DNA from: Pseudomonas jinjuensis
Lineage (GTDB): Bacteria; Pseudomonadota; Gammaproteobacteria; Pseudomonadales; Pseudomonadaceae
Length of the DNA: 64,000 bases
Direction of reading: 5' to 3'
Assembly (NCBI RefSeq): GCF_900103845.1
Contig: NZ_FNIJ01000009.1
Coordinates: 175,927-239,926, forward strand
Positions 1 to 9,578 of this stretch are shown here, piece after piece. The position numbers and the translations under genes were made by a program. Positions within the stretch are counted from its first letter, which is position 1. Each line of letters begins with the position of its first letter. The notes under the pieces were generated by a model that worked only from the letters and a program-made list of their open reading frames with translations, had not been told where the DNA came from and ran no database searches.

Positions 1-1830
1 GTCCTTGATCCGGCTGCGGGCAGCGGAGGCGTTTTCCGAGATGTTCTGCAGGTTGTTGATGGTGTTCTCGAAGCGGTTCTGCACCGCACCGAGGTCGGCG
101 CGCTGGGAGTCGATACCGGCCAGGGCGTTGTCGATCACGGCGATGGCGCGCTGGGCGCCGTCGGCGGAGGAGATGTCGACTTCGCTGACGGAGTTCTTGG
201 TGGCGCTGGCGGAACCGAAGAGTTCGTGGCCGCCGGGGACGCCGGTGATGGTCACGTCGTCACCAGTAGAATTGCCGCCGCTCACCGCAGTGTTAGTAGT
301 GGTATAGGTGTCATCATTCTTCAACTTATTGAAGGTGAGAGTTACGCTGCCTTGGCTAGAAGAGGCGGTACCATTAGCAATTATCCCCCCAACAGTTCCA
401 AACGTGATATCACCGCCGTTGGCCGATCGAATAGTGTTCTTAGAGGTATCTATAATCAAAGCACCAGTTTTATCCTGCTCTTTGATGGCCGCAAGTAAAT
501 CATCCGTGCCAGTGAAAGCTTTATCCCCGGTATAACTAGACAAATCAATTGTCAGTTCGCCATAAGCAGCATTAGCAACTTTAATCTCGGTCAAAGTGAA
601 CTTTGCGGGATCCTTAGTTACATCAGGAGTACCACCCTGAACATAGGCAACATCTGACAGTTTCACTTCGTTGAAGTGCTGGACGGCGTTCGTGGTCGGA
701 GCGGATATCGCATAGCTCTCCGGCGAGTTGAGCTGCACATAGCCCACCACCGTTTTGCCCTCAGTATCAGCCACCGCGGTTTTTGGACCAAAGTTGCCGG
801 AAGCATCCTGCACTTGCACACTTACGCCGACCTGATTGTTGGTGCTCTTGCCGAAAGAAACGTTCTCGCCGGTGGAAGATTCGATGGTCAGCTTACCGTC
901 AGTGGACAGGTTGGCCTTCAGGCCCAGCTTGGCGGCGTTGGAATTGAGCTGCTGCGCCAGGTTCTCGGTGGAGGTGACGCCCACCAGGTTGACGGTGGCG
1001 GCGTTCTCGCCGCTGCCGACCTTGATGGTGAAATCGGCGGACTGGCCAGCTGTAGCATTCACTTCGGCAGTGAACACTGTGCGCGCGGTGGCGGTCAGTC
1101 CCGGCAGCGCGCCGTTGAACTTGCCGGCCAGGGTCTTGGCGCTGTCATCAGCAGCAACGTGCACGGAGGTGGAAACGCCACCACCCACTACAGACAGATT
1201 CCGATCGGTGAAGGCGGCGCTGGCATCAGCAACGACGCTGGCGGTACGGGTCGACAGGTTGTCTGCAGTCGGCACGCCGCTGGTGGCCGCAGCATTGGTC
1301 TTGCTACCAGTCTGGTAGGAACCGATAGCACTGGCCGAAGCGTTCTTCACGGTAACGTCGATGGTTTCGTAGGCGTTGGAACCAACCTGGAAGCTGGAGG
1401 TACCGAAGGAGCCATCCATCAGCTTGCGGCCACCGAAGGTGGTGGTTTCGGCGATACGGGTCAGTTCGCTCTGCAGCGCGGAAACTTCCTTCTGCAGGGA
1501 AGCGCGGTCGGCGTCGCTGTTGGAGCCGTTGGCGGACTGGATAGCCAGGTCGCGCATGCGCTGCAGCAGGTTGGTGGACTGCTGCAGGGCGCCTTCAGCG
1601 GTCTGCGACAGGGAGATGCCGTCGTTGGCGTTGCGTACCGCCACGCCCAGGCCGCTGATCTGGTTGGTCAGACGGTTGGAAATCTGCAGGCCTGCGGCAT
1701 CGTCCTTGGCGCTGTTGATGCGCGAACCGGTGGACAGACGCTCCAGCGAAGTGCTCAGCGCGCTGGAAGTGGTGGACAGGTTGCGCTGGGTGTTCAGGGA
1801 GGCAATGTTCGTGTTGACGGTAAGGGCCAT
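1..1830 (-). CDS. fliC: Flagellin FliC (3' end outside window)
   Basis: Structural subunit of the flagellar filament, exported by the flagellar type III system. The start is the ATG ending at 1830, preceded by a GAAGGAG ribosome binding site. The first 610 codons are present and the stop lies beyond the left edge. Residues 2-140 form the conserved D0/D1 helices ([17 protein letters not shown], then [18 protein letters not shown]). The last visible codons enter the C-terminal D1 helix ([19 protein letters not shown]). The middle is Ser/Thr/Ala-rich hypervariable D2/D3 sequence, and the part encoded by about 250-660 is clearly AT-richer than the flanks (26 of 60 bases G/C in 301-360). That pattern is typical of the surface-exposed, often glycosylated domain. 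Transcription is from a sigma-28 promoter about 95 bases upstream. Confidence 0.97.
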   Translation of the reverse strand, partial: MALTVNTNIASLNTQRNLSTTSSALSTSLERLSTGSRINSAKDDAAGLQISNRLTNQISGLGVAVRNANDGISLSQTAEGALQQSTNLLQRMRDLAIQSANGSNSDADRASLQKEVSALQSELTRIAETTTFGGRKLMDGSFGTSSFQVGSNAYETIDVTVKNASASAIGSYQTGSKTNAAATSGVPTADNLSTRTASVVADASAAFTDRNLSVVGGGVSTSVHVAADDSAKTLAGKFNGALPGLTATARTVFTAEVNATAGQSADFTIKVGSGENAATVNLVGVTSTENLAQQLNSNAAKLGLKANLSTDGKLTIESSTGENVSFGKSTNNQVGVSVQVQDASGNFGPKTAVADTEGKTVVGYVQLNSPESYAISAPTTNAVQHFNEVKLSDVAYVQGGTPDVTKDPAKFTLTEIKVANAAYGELTIDLSSYTGDKAFTGTDDLLAAIKEQDKTGALIIDTSKNTIRSANGGDITFGTVGGIIANGTASSSQGSVTLTFNKLKNDDTYTTTNTAVSGGNSTGDDVTITGVPGGHELFGSASATKNSVSEVDISSADGAQRAIAVIDNALAGIDSQRADLGAVQNRFENTINNLQNISENASAARSRIKD

Positions 1831-1922
1831 GGCGGTCTCCTTCAGAGGTCCTGTTTGATGCCTGAGCTCGCGATATCTCGGCCTGCTTGCTCAGGTATCC
1901 CAAGAATTCGCATTCATCCTTC

Positions 1923-1949
1923 TTATCGGCGCCGGTTCGTGGATCTTTA
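1923..1949 (-). promoter_or_regulatory. Sigma-28 (FliA) promoter of fliC
   Basis: On the minus strand the sequence reads TAAAGATC, 11 bases, then GCCGATAA. This is an essentially consensus sigma-28 promoter (TAAA-N15-GCCGATAA). It lies about 93 bases upstream of the fliC start codon, leaving a leader of roughly 85 nt. Flagellin genes are late, FliA-dependent genes in Pseudomonas. Confidence 0.9.
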
Positions 1950-2104
1950 GCGAAATTGCTTGCTTTTTTCTTTCGCTGTCGGTGGGCGGCCGATTCAACA
2001 TGCCCGCGACCCGGAGTGGCGTCGTGAGCGGTACATCCACGCTATCGACCGAAGTGGCCGGGGCTTTAATCCGAAAGTGCGTTGCAAATCCTGGAAACCG
2101 AACC

Positions 2105-2197
2105 TGTAGGAGCCAGCTTGCTGGCGATCATCCGTGTCCGCCGGCCGCTCAGGTGTTGGCGGTAACCTCCGGGATCGCCAGCAAGCTGGCTCCTACA
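2105..2197. repeat. REP-type inverted pair (GGAGCCAGCTTGCTGGC family)
   Basis: Two 25-base arms, 2105-2129 and 2173-2197, are perfect inverted repeats separated by 43 bases. Each arm is itself a hairpin with core GGAGCCAGCTTGCTGGCG. The same pair recurs at 46547-46636. It lies in the 570-base gap between fliC and flgL, which holds no credible gene. Confidence 0.85.
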
Positions 2198-2247
2198 AGG
2201 CCGTGCCGCATGCACCCTACCCGGCCGATACCGATCTTTCCCGTACC

Positions 2248-2304
2248 TGTAGCGCGCCATGCGCGCGACACCGTCGCAGGTCGCGGGCATGGCCCGCTCC
2301 TACA
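2248..2304. repeat. REP-type inverted pair (GCGGGCCATGCCCGC family)
   Basis: The left arm 2248-2268 is a degenerate GTAGCGCGCCATGCGCGCGA. The right arm 2281-2304 carries the common REP core GCGGGCATGGCCCGC and ends CTCCTACA. This family also occurs at 7920-7987, 10507, 13816, 18316, 21574 and 48197. The remaining part of the fliC-flgL gap shows nothing else recognisable. Confidence 0.8.
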
Positions 2305-2401
2305 ACGTCACCCACCCTTATCGTTCCCATGCTCCTGCGTGGGTATGCAGCCCCCGACGCTCCCGCGTCGATAGGGTCGTCACATTCCGGGATGGCTCCC
2401 C

Positions 2402-3673
2402 TCAACCGAGATAGTTGAACAGGCTCAGCCCCCGCACCTTCACGTAGCTCTGCTGCGCCGCCTGCAGCACGGTCGACTGCAGCGACAGGCGCGACAGCGC
2501 TTCGGCGTAGTCCAGGTCCTGCAGGTCGGAAATCACGCCGGTGTTCACCAGGGTCACGTCGTCGATGAAGGTTTCCGTCGACTCGATGGTGTTCAGCCGC
2601 GCACCGATCTGCCCGCGCACCTTGAGCACCTGGTTGTTCGCCGCGTCGAGGTTGGACAGGGCGATGGCGGTGGCATCGCGCACCGTGTAGTTGCCACTCT
2701 GGTCATTGGGAATGGCGCTCAGCGCCTTGCGCAGGTCGGCCACGCTGTCCAGCAGGCCGCGCTTTTCGTTGGCCGGGTCGCGTCGGATGCTGAAGTCGTC
2801 GCCCGCCTTCACCTCGCCATCGATCTGCACCTTCACCCCGCCATAGCGGATGAAGTCGCTGGTCTGGCTGTTGTCGTCGATGGAACCACTGCCCAACGCC
2901 GCATAGCTCGCCGGCAACCCCGGATCGTTGAGGTCGTAAACCTCGTAGTTCCGGTCATCGAGAAAACGGATGCCGATGCCATCGCCCGCCGCCGGCGGGT
3001 TGCTCGACGGGAACTCGCCGTCGTAGGCCAGCTTGTCCTCCACCAGCCCCAGCGAAATCCGCCCCGTGCCGCTATTGCCTGCCGCCGCCCCGGTGGTCAC
3101 CCGGTTGGCGTTGAACACGTTCTCGAACAGTTTCTTGCCGCTGTCGCTGATCGGCAGCAGGGTGCTGCTGGCGATCTGCACCTGGCGCTGGCTGTCGTCG
3201 CCCTGGTAGCTGTAGGTACCGTCGGCGTTGCGGATGAAGGGCTGGGTGTCGCCCTGGGAGCCGGAGAACAGGTACTTGCCGTTGGCGTCCCGGCTGTTCA
3301 GCAGGTTCAGCAGTTCGTCTTCGCGCTGCGACAGTTCGCTGGCCAGCGCCTGCTTGTCGGTGGAGTCCTGGGCGCCGTTGCCGGCCTGCACGGCGATCTC
3401 GCGGATGCGCTGCAGCACGTTGCCCACCGAGGTGAGGATGGCCTCCTCGCTGTTCAGGCTGTTCTTCGCCGCGGTGAGGTTGGTCTTGTACTGGCCGTTG
3501 AGCGCCTGCTCCTGGCTGAGCTGCAGCAGGCGCACCGAGGCCACCGGGTCGTCGGCCGGGGTGAGGATGCGCTTGCCGGTGCTGATCTGCTCCTGGGTGC
3601 GGGTGACGCTGGAGTAGTTGCGCTGCAGGCCGGCGACCGAGTTGTTGTAGGCCTGGATGGTCGAGATACGCAT
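2402..3673 (-). CDS. flgL: Flagellar hook-filament junction protein FlgL (HAP3)
   Basis: Second junction protein between hook and filament; FlgK sits on the hook, then FlgL, then flagellin. The 423-aa product begins MRISTIQAYNNSVAGLQRNY and ends in the paired C-terminal helix (NTGVISDLQDLDYAEALSRL), the flagellin-like D0/D1 architecture. It starts 10 bases after the flgK stop and is the last gene of the flgF-L run. Beyond it come 570 bases of repeats and the fliC promoter. I see no strong terminator directly after the stop. Confidence 0.96.
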   Translation of the reverse strand: MRISTIQAYNNSVAGLQRNYSSVTRTQEQISTGKRILTPADDPVASVRLLQLSQEQALNGQYKTNLTAAKNSLNSEEAILTSVGNVLQRIREIAVQAGNGAQDSTDKQALASELSQREDELLNLLNSRDANGKYLFSGSQGDTQPFIRNADGTYSYQGDDSQRQVQIASSTLLPISDSGKKLFENVFNANRVTTGAAAGNSGTGRISLGLVEDKLAYDGEFPSSNPPAAGDGIGIRFLDDRNYEVYDLNDPGLPASYAALGSGSIDDNSQTSDFIRYGGVKVQIDGEVKAGDDFSIRRDPANEKRGLLDSVADLRKALSAIPNDQSGNYTVRDATAIALSNLDAANNQVLKVRGQIGARLNTIESTETFIDDVTLVNTGVISDLQDLDYAEALSRLSLQSTVLQAAQQSYVKVRGLSLFNYLG

Positions 3674-3683
3674 GTCTCAGTCC

Positions 3684-5699
3684 TTAGCGGAAGCTGCCCA
3701 GCAGGGTGTCGAACAGCGAGCGGGCGATCTGGATCACCTGCGCCGATGCGTTGTAGTACTGCTGGAACTGGATCAGGTTGGCCGCCTCTTCGTCGAGGCT
3801 CACGCCGGACAGCGAGTCGCGGCTGTCCTGGGCCTGCTTGAGCACCGTGGCGCTGGCGTCGGAGTTGTTGCGCACCTGTGCGGTCAGGGTGCCGATGCGC
3901 TCCACCAGCCCGCCATATGCAGAGTTGAAGTTGCTGCCGTTGCTGCCGCCCACCGTGGCCTTGCTCTGCAGGGCGGAGAGCGCCAGGGCGTTGCTGTTGT
4001 CGGAGACGCCCTTGCTGTTGAACGCCAGGCTGAAGCTGTCGCCGGTCTGCGGCACGCCGCTGAGGGTGAATTCGTAGCTGTAGCTGTTGCCGGTCCCCGG
4101 GTCGGTGTAGTCCAGGCGCAGGGTGTTGGTCTGGTCCGGCACCAGAATGCCTGGAGTCGGCGAGACGTAACTGAGCGACGCGCCCGCCGGCAGGCTGCCG
4201 GTGAACGTATTGCCGGCGGCGTCGAAACTCAGCGAGAGACCGCTGCCGAACAGGTTCTGCAAGTCGCCGACCACCACTGGCGACGGCCCGCCGATCAGCT
4301 GCGGCTGCCCGATGCTGCCGTTGCCGCGGTTGTTGGTGGCGGTCTCGCCGCGCGCGGTACCGGCGAACGCCAGTTGCTCGGCCTTGAGCTGGGTGTTGCG
4401 GATATCGCCGGCGCCGTTGCGGGTCGGTTGCAGGGTGAAGCGGTCGCCCGCCGCGGGCAGCGCATCCAGGGTCACTTCGAAGCCCTGCCCCTCGCCCTTC
4501 GAGTCGGCGAAGCTCAAGGTGTACGGGCCGGTTCCCGACACCGTCACATCGATCTTCTCGCCATCGCTCATGCGTCGCGCGGTGAAGCCGGTGCCGTCGT
4601 AATCCAGCCGATAGTCGCTGGGATTCAGCTTGCCGGTGTCGGTGATCGACAGGCCGGCCTTCACCACGCCCGTATTGCCGCTCCGCTCCAGCACCCGCAG
4701 CGCGGTCAGGTCCGGATCGTTGATATCGACGAACAGCTTGCCGCCCGCCTGGCCGGCCAGGTCCAGCCCCTGCCCCAGCTGGCGGTTGATCGCATCGGTG
4801 AAGGTCAGGGCGATCTGCCCGAGCTTGTTGTAGGCGTTGTCCAGCGCGGTGTCGCGGTAGGCCAGCAGGCCGCCCATCTGGCCGCCGGAAATCTGCGGGG
4901 TGATGGTCTGGGTGACGCTGCCGCTGACCAGTTGCACCTGATGGCGGCCGGGGTCGTCCGTGCCCGGCACCACCTGCAGGGTCGAGACCTTGTTGCCCAC
5001 CACCAGCGGCTGGCCGGTGCCGATGAACAGGCTGAGGGAGTTGTCGTCCTGCTGCACCACCTGCACGCCGACCAGTTCGGAGAGCTGGCGCACCGCCTCT
5101 TCGCGGGCGTCCAGCAGGTCGTTCGGCGCCACGCCGGTAGCCACCGTCTTGAGGATCGCCTCGTTGTAGCCGGCCACAGTCGAAGCCAGCGCGTTGACCT
5201 GGCTGGCCAGCGAGCCGAGCTGCTGGTTGATCAGGCCGTTCTGCTTGTCGAGCTGGTCGTACAGCGTGTTGAAGGATTTCGACAGCCCCTGCGCCTCGGC
5301 CAGCAGCCCCTCGCGGCCCTCGCTGGCGGACGGATTGGAAGCGGCGGTCTGCAGCGCGGCGAAGAATTTCTGCAGCGCCGGGCTGATGCCGGTGGTGGTG
5401 TCGGAGAGCAGCGCGTCGAGCTGTTCGATCTGCCCCTTGAAGGCATCCAGCTCGTTGCTCTGGCTGGTGGCCGTGCGCACCTGGCCGGTGAGGAAGTCGC
5501 TGGCCAGCCGGCGCACGTCGGCCACCTGGCTGCCGGTGCCGACGTAGCCGAAGCCGGCGAACTGCGGAATGCTGGTTTCCTGCACCGCCTGCTGGCGCGA
5601 ATAGCCGGGCGTGTTGACGTTGGCGATGTTGTGCCCGGTGCTGGTCAGGGATGTCTGGGTCGAACGCAGACCCGACAGGGCGATGGACAACAAGCTCAT
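3684..5699 (-). CDS. flgK: Flagellar hook-associated protein FlgK (HAP1)
   Basis: First junction protein, capping the hook and receiving FlgL. It is 671 aa, close to the usual Pseudomonas length. The N-terminus (MSLLSIALSGLRSTQTSL, then GHNIANVNTPGYSRQ) is the rod/hook/HAP N-terminal domain with the typical NTPGYSRQ motif. The C-terminus (SGVSLDEEAANLIQFQQYYNASAQVIQ) is the matching C-terminal helix. Nine bases separate it from flgJ upstream and 10 from flgL downstream, so it is cotranscribed. FlgN, its likely export chaperone, is encoded at 17000-17464. Confidence 0.97.
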   Translation of the reverse strand: MSLLSIALSGLRSTQTSLTSTGHNIANVNTPGYSRQQAVQETSIPQFAGFGYVGTGSQVADVRRLASDFLTGQVRTATSQSNELDAFKGQIEQLDALLSDTTTGISPALQKFFAALQTAASNPSASEGREGLLAEAQGLSKSFNTLYDQLDKQNGLINQQLGSLASQVNALASTVAGYNEAILKTVATGVAPNDLLDAREEAVRQLSELVGVQVVQQDDNSLSLFIGTGQPLVVGNKVSTLQVVPGTDDPGRHQVQLVSGSVTQTITPQISGGQMGGLLAYRDTALDNAYNKLGQIALTFTDAINRQLGQGLDLAGQAGGKLFVDINDPDLTALRVLERSGNTGVVKAGLSITDTGKLNPSDYRLDYDGTGFTARRMSDGEKIDVTVSGTGPYTLSFADSKGEGQGFEVTLDALPAAGDRFTLQPTRNGAGDIRNTQLKAEQLAFAGTARGETATNNRGNGSIGQPQLIGGPSPVVVGDLQNLFGSGLSLSFDAAGNTFTGSLPAGASLSYVSPTPGILVPDQTNTLRLDYTDPGTGNSYSYEFTLSGVPQTGDSFSLAFNSKGVSDNSNALALSALQSKATVGGSNGSNFNSAYGGLVERIGTLTAQVRNNSDASATVLKQAQDSRDSLSGVSLDEEAANLIQFQQYYNASAQVIQIARSLFDTLLGSFR

Positions 5700-5708
5700 G
5701 GTCTTTCC

Positions 5709-6827
5709 TTAGATTTTCCGGGTCGGCCCATCGGCCATGGCGACGGTCTCGTACACCCGCATCTGCCGGGCGATCTGGTTGACCTTGCGCGCGTACTGCG
5801 GATCGGTGGCGTAGCCGGCCTGCTGCAGTTCCTTCATGAACTGCTCGGGCCGGGTGGCGGAGTCGAGGGCGTCCTGGTAGCGGTCGTTGTTCTGCAGGAA
5901 GCTGACGTAGTCGTGGAAGCTCTGCTCGAACGAGTCGTAGGCGCGGAACGCGGCGACCTCGCGGACCTTGCGGCCGTTCTCGTATTCGCTGGTCAGCGCC
6001 TTGGCGGAGTCGCCCTGCCAGCTGCCGCCGGCCTTGATGCCGAACAGGTTGTGGCCGCTGCTGCCGTCGCGGCGGACGATCAGCGACTTGCCCCAGCCGG
6101 TTTCCAGCGCGGCCTGGGCGACCAGGTAGCGCGGGTCGACGCCGATGCGCTTGGCGGCGCGTTCGGCCATCGGCAGCATGGTGGCGATGAATTCGTCGCG
6201 GGAGGCGAACAGGCGCTGGCCCGGCTTCAGGTTCTTCTTCCCCTCGACTGCCGCGGCGACCCGGTCGTACTTGCCGGAAGCGCGCCAGTCGTCCCGCGCC
6301 AGCGGCTTGCCCTCCCCTGCGCCGGCGACACCCGGAGCGATGCCGGCGACCTGGCGGTCCTTGAGCTTGCCGGGCAGCGCCAGGCGGCGGGCGTTCAGCG
6401 CCTGGCGGTCGTCGCGCAGCGGCTGCGGCGATTCGGCCTTCGCCAGCGGCCTGTCGCCGATCTGGGCGAACGGATTGCCGCCGTTGGACTTCACCCCGCT
6501 CATCTGCTGCATCTGCCGCACCAGCACGTCGGCCATGCCGATGCCGTGGCCGTCGCGGGACAGCGACAGCGACAGCTGCTGGTCGTGCATGTCCTGGTAC
6601 TGCTTGCTGGTCTCGCTGTTGAGGTAGTTGTCCTTGGCGAACACCTCGTTGGCCGAGCGCATCGACTTCATCATTTCGTTCATGAACAGCGCTTCGAATT
6701 CCTGGGCGACCTTGCGGATGTTGCCCTCGCTGTTGCGGTCGCCGGTCTTCAACTGGTTCAGCCGGTTGAGATCGGTGTAGGCGCCGCTGTCGGCGGAAAG
6801 GCGGGCGTTGAACAGGCGTGCGTCCAT
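5709..6827 (-). CDS. flgJ: Flagellar rod assembly protein / peptidoglycan hydrolase FlgJ
   Basis: Bifunctional periplasmic protein of 372 aa. The N-terminal ~110 residues (KVAQEFEALFMNEMMKSMR) match the rod-capping scaffold domain. The C-terminal ~170 residues are a glucosaminidase domain with the ALETGWGKS and NLFGIKAG motifs that opens peptidoglycan for the rod. A Pro/Ala/Arg-rich linker joins them. Located 7 bases after flgI and 9 before flgK in the flgFGHIJKL operon. Confidence 0.96.
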   Translation of the reverse strand: MDARLFNARLSADSGAYTDLNRLNQLKTGDRNSEGNIRKVAQEFEALFMNEMMKSMRSANEVFAKDNYLNSETSKQYQDMHDQQLSLSLSRDGHGIGMADVLVRQMQQMSGVKSNGGNPFAQIGDRPLAKAESPQPLRDDRQALNARRLALPGKLKDRQVAGIAPGVAGAGEGKPLARDDWRASGKYDRVAAAVEGKKNLKPGQRLFASRDEFIATMLPMAERAAKRIGVDPRYLVAQAALETGWGKSLIVRRDGSSGHNLFGIKAGGSWQGDSAKALTSEYENGRKVREVAAFRAYDSFEQSFHDYVSFLQNNDRYQDALDSATRPEQFMKELQQAGYATDPQYARKVNQIARQMRVYETVAMADGPTRKI

Positions 6828-6834
6828 GGCGACC

Positions 6835-7995
6835 TCAGATCACGATCAGCTCGGCCTGCAGCGCGCCGGCCTGTTTCAGGGCTTCGAGGATCGCCATCAG
6901 GTCGCCGGGCGCCGCGCCGACCTGGTTCACCGCGCGGACGATCTCGTCCAGCGTGGTCCCCGGGCCGAACTTGAACATCGGCTTGGCTTCCTGCTCGGCA
7001 TTCACCCGCGAACGCGGGACCACGGCGGTCTGGCCGTTGGAGAACGGGCCGGGCTGGCTGACGATGGGGTCTTCGGTGATGGTCACGGTGAGGCTGCCGT
7101 GGGTCACGGCGGCCGGCGACACGCGCACGTTCTGGCCGATGACGATGGTGCCGGTGCGCGAGTTGATGATGACCCTGGCCACCGCCTCGCCGGACTGCAC
7201 CTCGAGGTTTTCCAGCACCGACATGTAGTCGACCCGCTGGCCCGGATCGAGCGGCGCGCTGACCCGCACCGAGCCGCCGTCGATGGCCTGGGCCACACCC
7301 GGGCCGAGCAGGTCGTTGATGCGGTCGACGATGTGCTTGGCGGTGGTGAAATCCGGACGGTTGAGGTTGAGGGTCAGGCTGTTGCCCTGGTCGAAGCCGC
7401 TCGGCACCGCGCGCTCCACCGTGGCGCCGGACGGCACGCGGCCGGCGGACGGCACGTTGACGGTGATTTTCGAACCGTCGCGGCCCTCGGCATCGAAGCC
7501 GCCGACGACGAGGTTGCCCTGGGCGATGGCGTAGGTCTGGCCGTCGATACCCTTCAGCTGGGTCATCAGCAGGCTGCCGCCGCGCAGGCTCTTGGCGTTG
7601 CCGATGGAGGAAACGGTGATGTCGATGGCCTGGCCGGGCTTGGCGAACGGCGGCAGGTCGGCGTGCACGGAGACCGCGGCGACGTTCTTCAGCTGCACGT
7701 TGCCGACGTTCGCCGGCACCTTGATGCCGAACTGCGCCAGCATGTTGTTGAAGGTCTGCAGGGTGAACGGCGTCTGCGTGGTCTGGTCGCCGGTGCCGTT
7801 GAGGCCGACCACCAGGCCGTAGCCGATCAGCTGGTTGTTGCGCACGCCCTGGATGGTGGCGATGTCCTTGAGGCGTTCGGCCTGGGCGGGCAGGCACAGC
7901 AATGCACAGAGCAGAATCATGTAGGAGCGGGCCATGCCCGCGACCCTGCCAACACGGAAAATTTCGCGGGCATGGCCCGCTCCTACAGTGATCAT
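6835..7995 (-). CDS. flgI: Flagellar P-ring protein FlgI (start modified by REP element)
   Basis: Periplasmic P-ring subunit around the rod; the mature part ([27 protein letters not shown] onward) is a full-length FlgI. The start is unusual. A 68-base REPIN (7920-7987) occupies almost the whole space between flgH and the signal-peptide core [14 protein letters not shown], and the A of the ATG at 7920 is the last base of the repeat. No ribosome binding site precedes 7920 or the in-frame ATG at 7935. The ATG at 7995, before the repeat, follows AGGGTGG at plausible spacing and reads in frame through the whole repeat, adding 25 residues with several Arg to the signal-peptide n-region. I prefer 7995 (386 aa); 7920 (361 aa) is the alternative. 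Confidence 0.9.
   Translation of the reverse strand: MITVGAGHAREIFRVGRVAGMARSYMILLCALLCLPAQAERLKDIATIQGVRNNQLIGYGLVVGLNGTGDQTTQTPFTLQTFNNMLAQFGIKVPANVGNVQLKNVAAVSVHADLPPFAKPGQAIDITVSSIGNAKSLRGGSLLMTQLKGIDGQTYAIAQGNLVVGGFDAEGRDGSKITVNVPSAGRVPSGATVERAVPSGFDQGNSLTLNLNRPDFTTAKHIVDRINDLLGPGVAQAIDGGSVRVSAPLDPGQRVDYMSVLENLEVQSGEAVARVIINSRTGTIVIGQNVRVSPAAVTHGSLTVTITEDPIVSQPGPFSNGQTAVVPRSRVNAEQEAKPMFKFGPGTTLDEIVRAVNQVGAAPGDLMAILEALKQAGALQAELIVI
7920..7987. repeat. REPIN between flgH and flgI
   Basis: Perfect 24-base inverted arms 7920-7943 and 7964-7987 (core GGAGCGGGCCATGCCCGC) flank a 20-base spacer. The element lies inside the flgFGHIJKL operon and overlaps the N-terminal coding region of flgI. 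It contains no in-frame stop for flgI. Confidence 0.9.
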
Positions 7996-8012
7996 CGTCC
8001 GCACCACCCTGC

Positions 8013-8705
8013 TCAGAACGGCCACATCGGGCTCAGGAAGAACCGGTCGAGCCAGCCCGGCTGGCTCGCGTCGGCGAAGGCGCCGGTGCCGGAATAGGTG
8101 ATGCGCGCGTCGGCCACGCGGTTCGAGGGCACGGTGTTGTCGGTGGCGATGTCGTCGGCGCGGACCAGGCCGGCGATGCGCACCAGCTCGTTGCCGGTGT
8201 TCAGGGTCATCCACTTCTCGCCGCGCACGGCGAGGATGCCGTTGGGCATGACCTCGGCCACGGTGACGGTGATCGAGCCGGTCAGGCTGTTGCTCTGCGC
8301 CGCCTGGCTGTCGCCCTTGGCGTCGCGCGAGCCGGCGTACTGGGCATCCAGCGTCAGGTTGCCGCCGGTGACCGGATTCTTGGTCGACACCCCGCCGCCG
8401 AACAGCGAGGTCAGGCTCATGTTGGTCTTGCTGTCCTTCTGGATGTCGGAGTTGGCCTTCTTGCTGGCCTGGGTCTTCTCGTTGAGCGTGATGGTGATGA
8501 TGTCGCCCACGCGGAAGGCCTTGCGGTCGCTGAAGTAGTTGTTGTCAAAGCCGGCCTGGTAGATCGCGCCGTTGTTCTGCGCCGCCGGCAACGGCGTGCG
8601 CGGCAGCACCGGGGCGTAGTACGGGTCGTCCGCTTTCGGCGGCGGACTGACGCACCCGGCCAGGGCGGCCACGGCCAGCAGCGGAAGGATCAGGAAACGG
8701 CGCAT
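8013..8705 (-). CDS. flgH: Flagellar L-ring lipoprotein FlgH
   Basis: Outer-membrane L-ring subunit, 230 aa. The N-terminus [18 protein letters not shown] is a type II signal peptide with lipobox LAGC and lipidated Cys18. The rest matches FlgH ([20 protein letters not shown], then [16 protein letters not shown]). It follows flgG by about 40 bases and precedes flgI, the usual operon order. The space to flgI is filled by a REPIN. Confidence 0.96.
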   Translation of the reverse strand: MRRFLILPLLAVAALAGCVSPPPKADDPYYAPVLPRTPLPAAQNNGAIYQAGFDNNYFSDRKAFRVGDIITITLNEKTQASKKANSDIQKDSKTNMSLTSLFGGGVSTKNPVTGGNLTLDAQYAGSRDAKGDSQAAQSNSLTGSITVTVAEVMPNGILAVRGEKWMTLNTGNELVRIAGLVRADDIATDNTVPSNRVADARITYSGTGAFADASQPGWLDRFFLSPMWPF

Positions 8706-8745
8706 ACAACTACCTCTCAGGGAGCCGCTGGGGCTCCGTCACGCA

Positions 8746-9531
8746 TCAAAGATTTTGAGTCACGAACGACAACATCTGGTCCGCCGTCGAAATGACCTTG
8801 GAGTTCATCTCGTAGGCGCGCTGGGTGGTGATCATGTTCACCATCTCCTCCACCACGCTGACGTTGGAGTTCTCCAGGGTGTTCTGCTGCACGGTGCCGA
8901 GGCCGTTCAGACCCGGGGTGCCGACCTGCGGCGCGCCGCTGGAGGCGGTTTCGAGGAACAGGTTGTTGCCCATCGCCTGCAGGCCGGCCGGGTTGATGAA
9001 GTCGGCGGTCTGCAGGTTGCCGATGATCTGCGGCTGCGGGTTGCCGGCGGTGGTCACGGAGACGGTGCCGTCCTGGCCAACGGTGAAGGTCTGGGTTTCC
9101 GCCGGCACCACCACGGCCGGCTCCAGCGCGTAGCCGTTGGAGGTGACGATCTGCCCGTCGGAGTTCAGGTGGAAGCTGCCGTCGCGGCTGTAGGCGACTG
9201 TGCCGTCCGGCATCAGCACCTGGAAGAAGCCGCGGCCGTTCACCGCCAGGTCCAGCGGGTTGTCGGTGGTCTGCAGGCTGCCGGCGGTGAAGTTCTTCTG
9301 CGTGCCGACCACGCGCACACCGGTGCCGAGCTGCAGGCCGGAGGGCAGCTGGCTGTCCTGGCTGGACTGGGCGCCGGGCTGGCGGTTGATCTGGTACAGC
9401 AGGTCCTGGAATTCGGCGCGGTCGCGCTTGAACCCGGTGGTGGACACGTTGGCCAGGTTGTTGGAAATGGTGGTCAGGTTCATGTCCTGGGCCGCTAGAC
9501 CCGTCTTGCTGACCCACAGTGCCGGAAGCAT
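8746..9531 (-). CDS. flgG: Flagellar distal rod protein FlgG
   Basis: Distal rod subunit, 261 aa, full length for the family. It starts MLPALWVSKTGLAAQDMNL followed by the rod/hook signature ISNNLANVSTTGFKRDRAEF. It ends with the C-terminal helix SNVSVVEEMVNMITTQRAYE, and the central core contains the NPLDLAVNGRGFFQV motif. It lies 47 bases after flgF; the gap holds a short GGCGCCG/CGGCGCC inverted repeat. Confidence 0.97.
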   Translation of the reverse strand: MLPALWVSKTGLAAQDMNLTTISNNLANVSTTGFKRDRAEFQDLLYQINRQPGAQSSQDSQLPSGLQLGTGVRVVGTQKNFTAGSLQTTDNPLDLAVNGRGFFQVLMPDGTVAYSRDGSFHLNSDGQIVTSNGYALEPAVVVPAETQTFTVGQDGTVSVTTAGNPQPQIIGNLQTADFINPAGLQAMGNNLFLETASSGAPQVGTPGLNGLGTVQQNTLENSNVSVVEEMVNMITTQRAYEMNSKVISTADQMLSFVTQNL

Positions 9532-9578
9532 GTCGTTCTCCTGGCGGCGCCGTCATTCCGGCGCCGCGAACTGGTTGA

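Noticed and set aside
3657-6974. 1105-aa open frame on the plus strand
   Set aside because: It is exactly antisense to flgK and flgJ, has an Ala/Gly/Arg/Val-rich composition from high-GC third positions, and resembles no protein.
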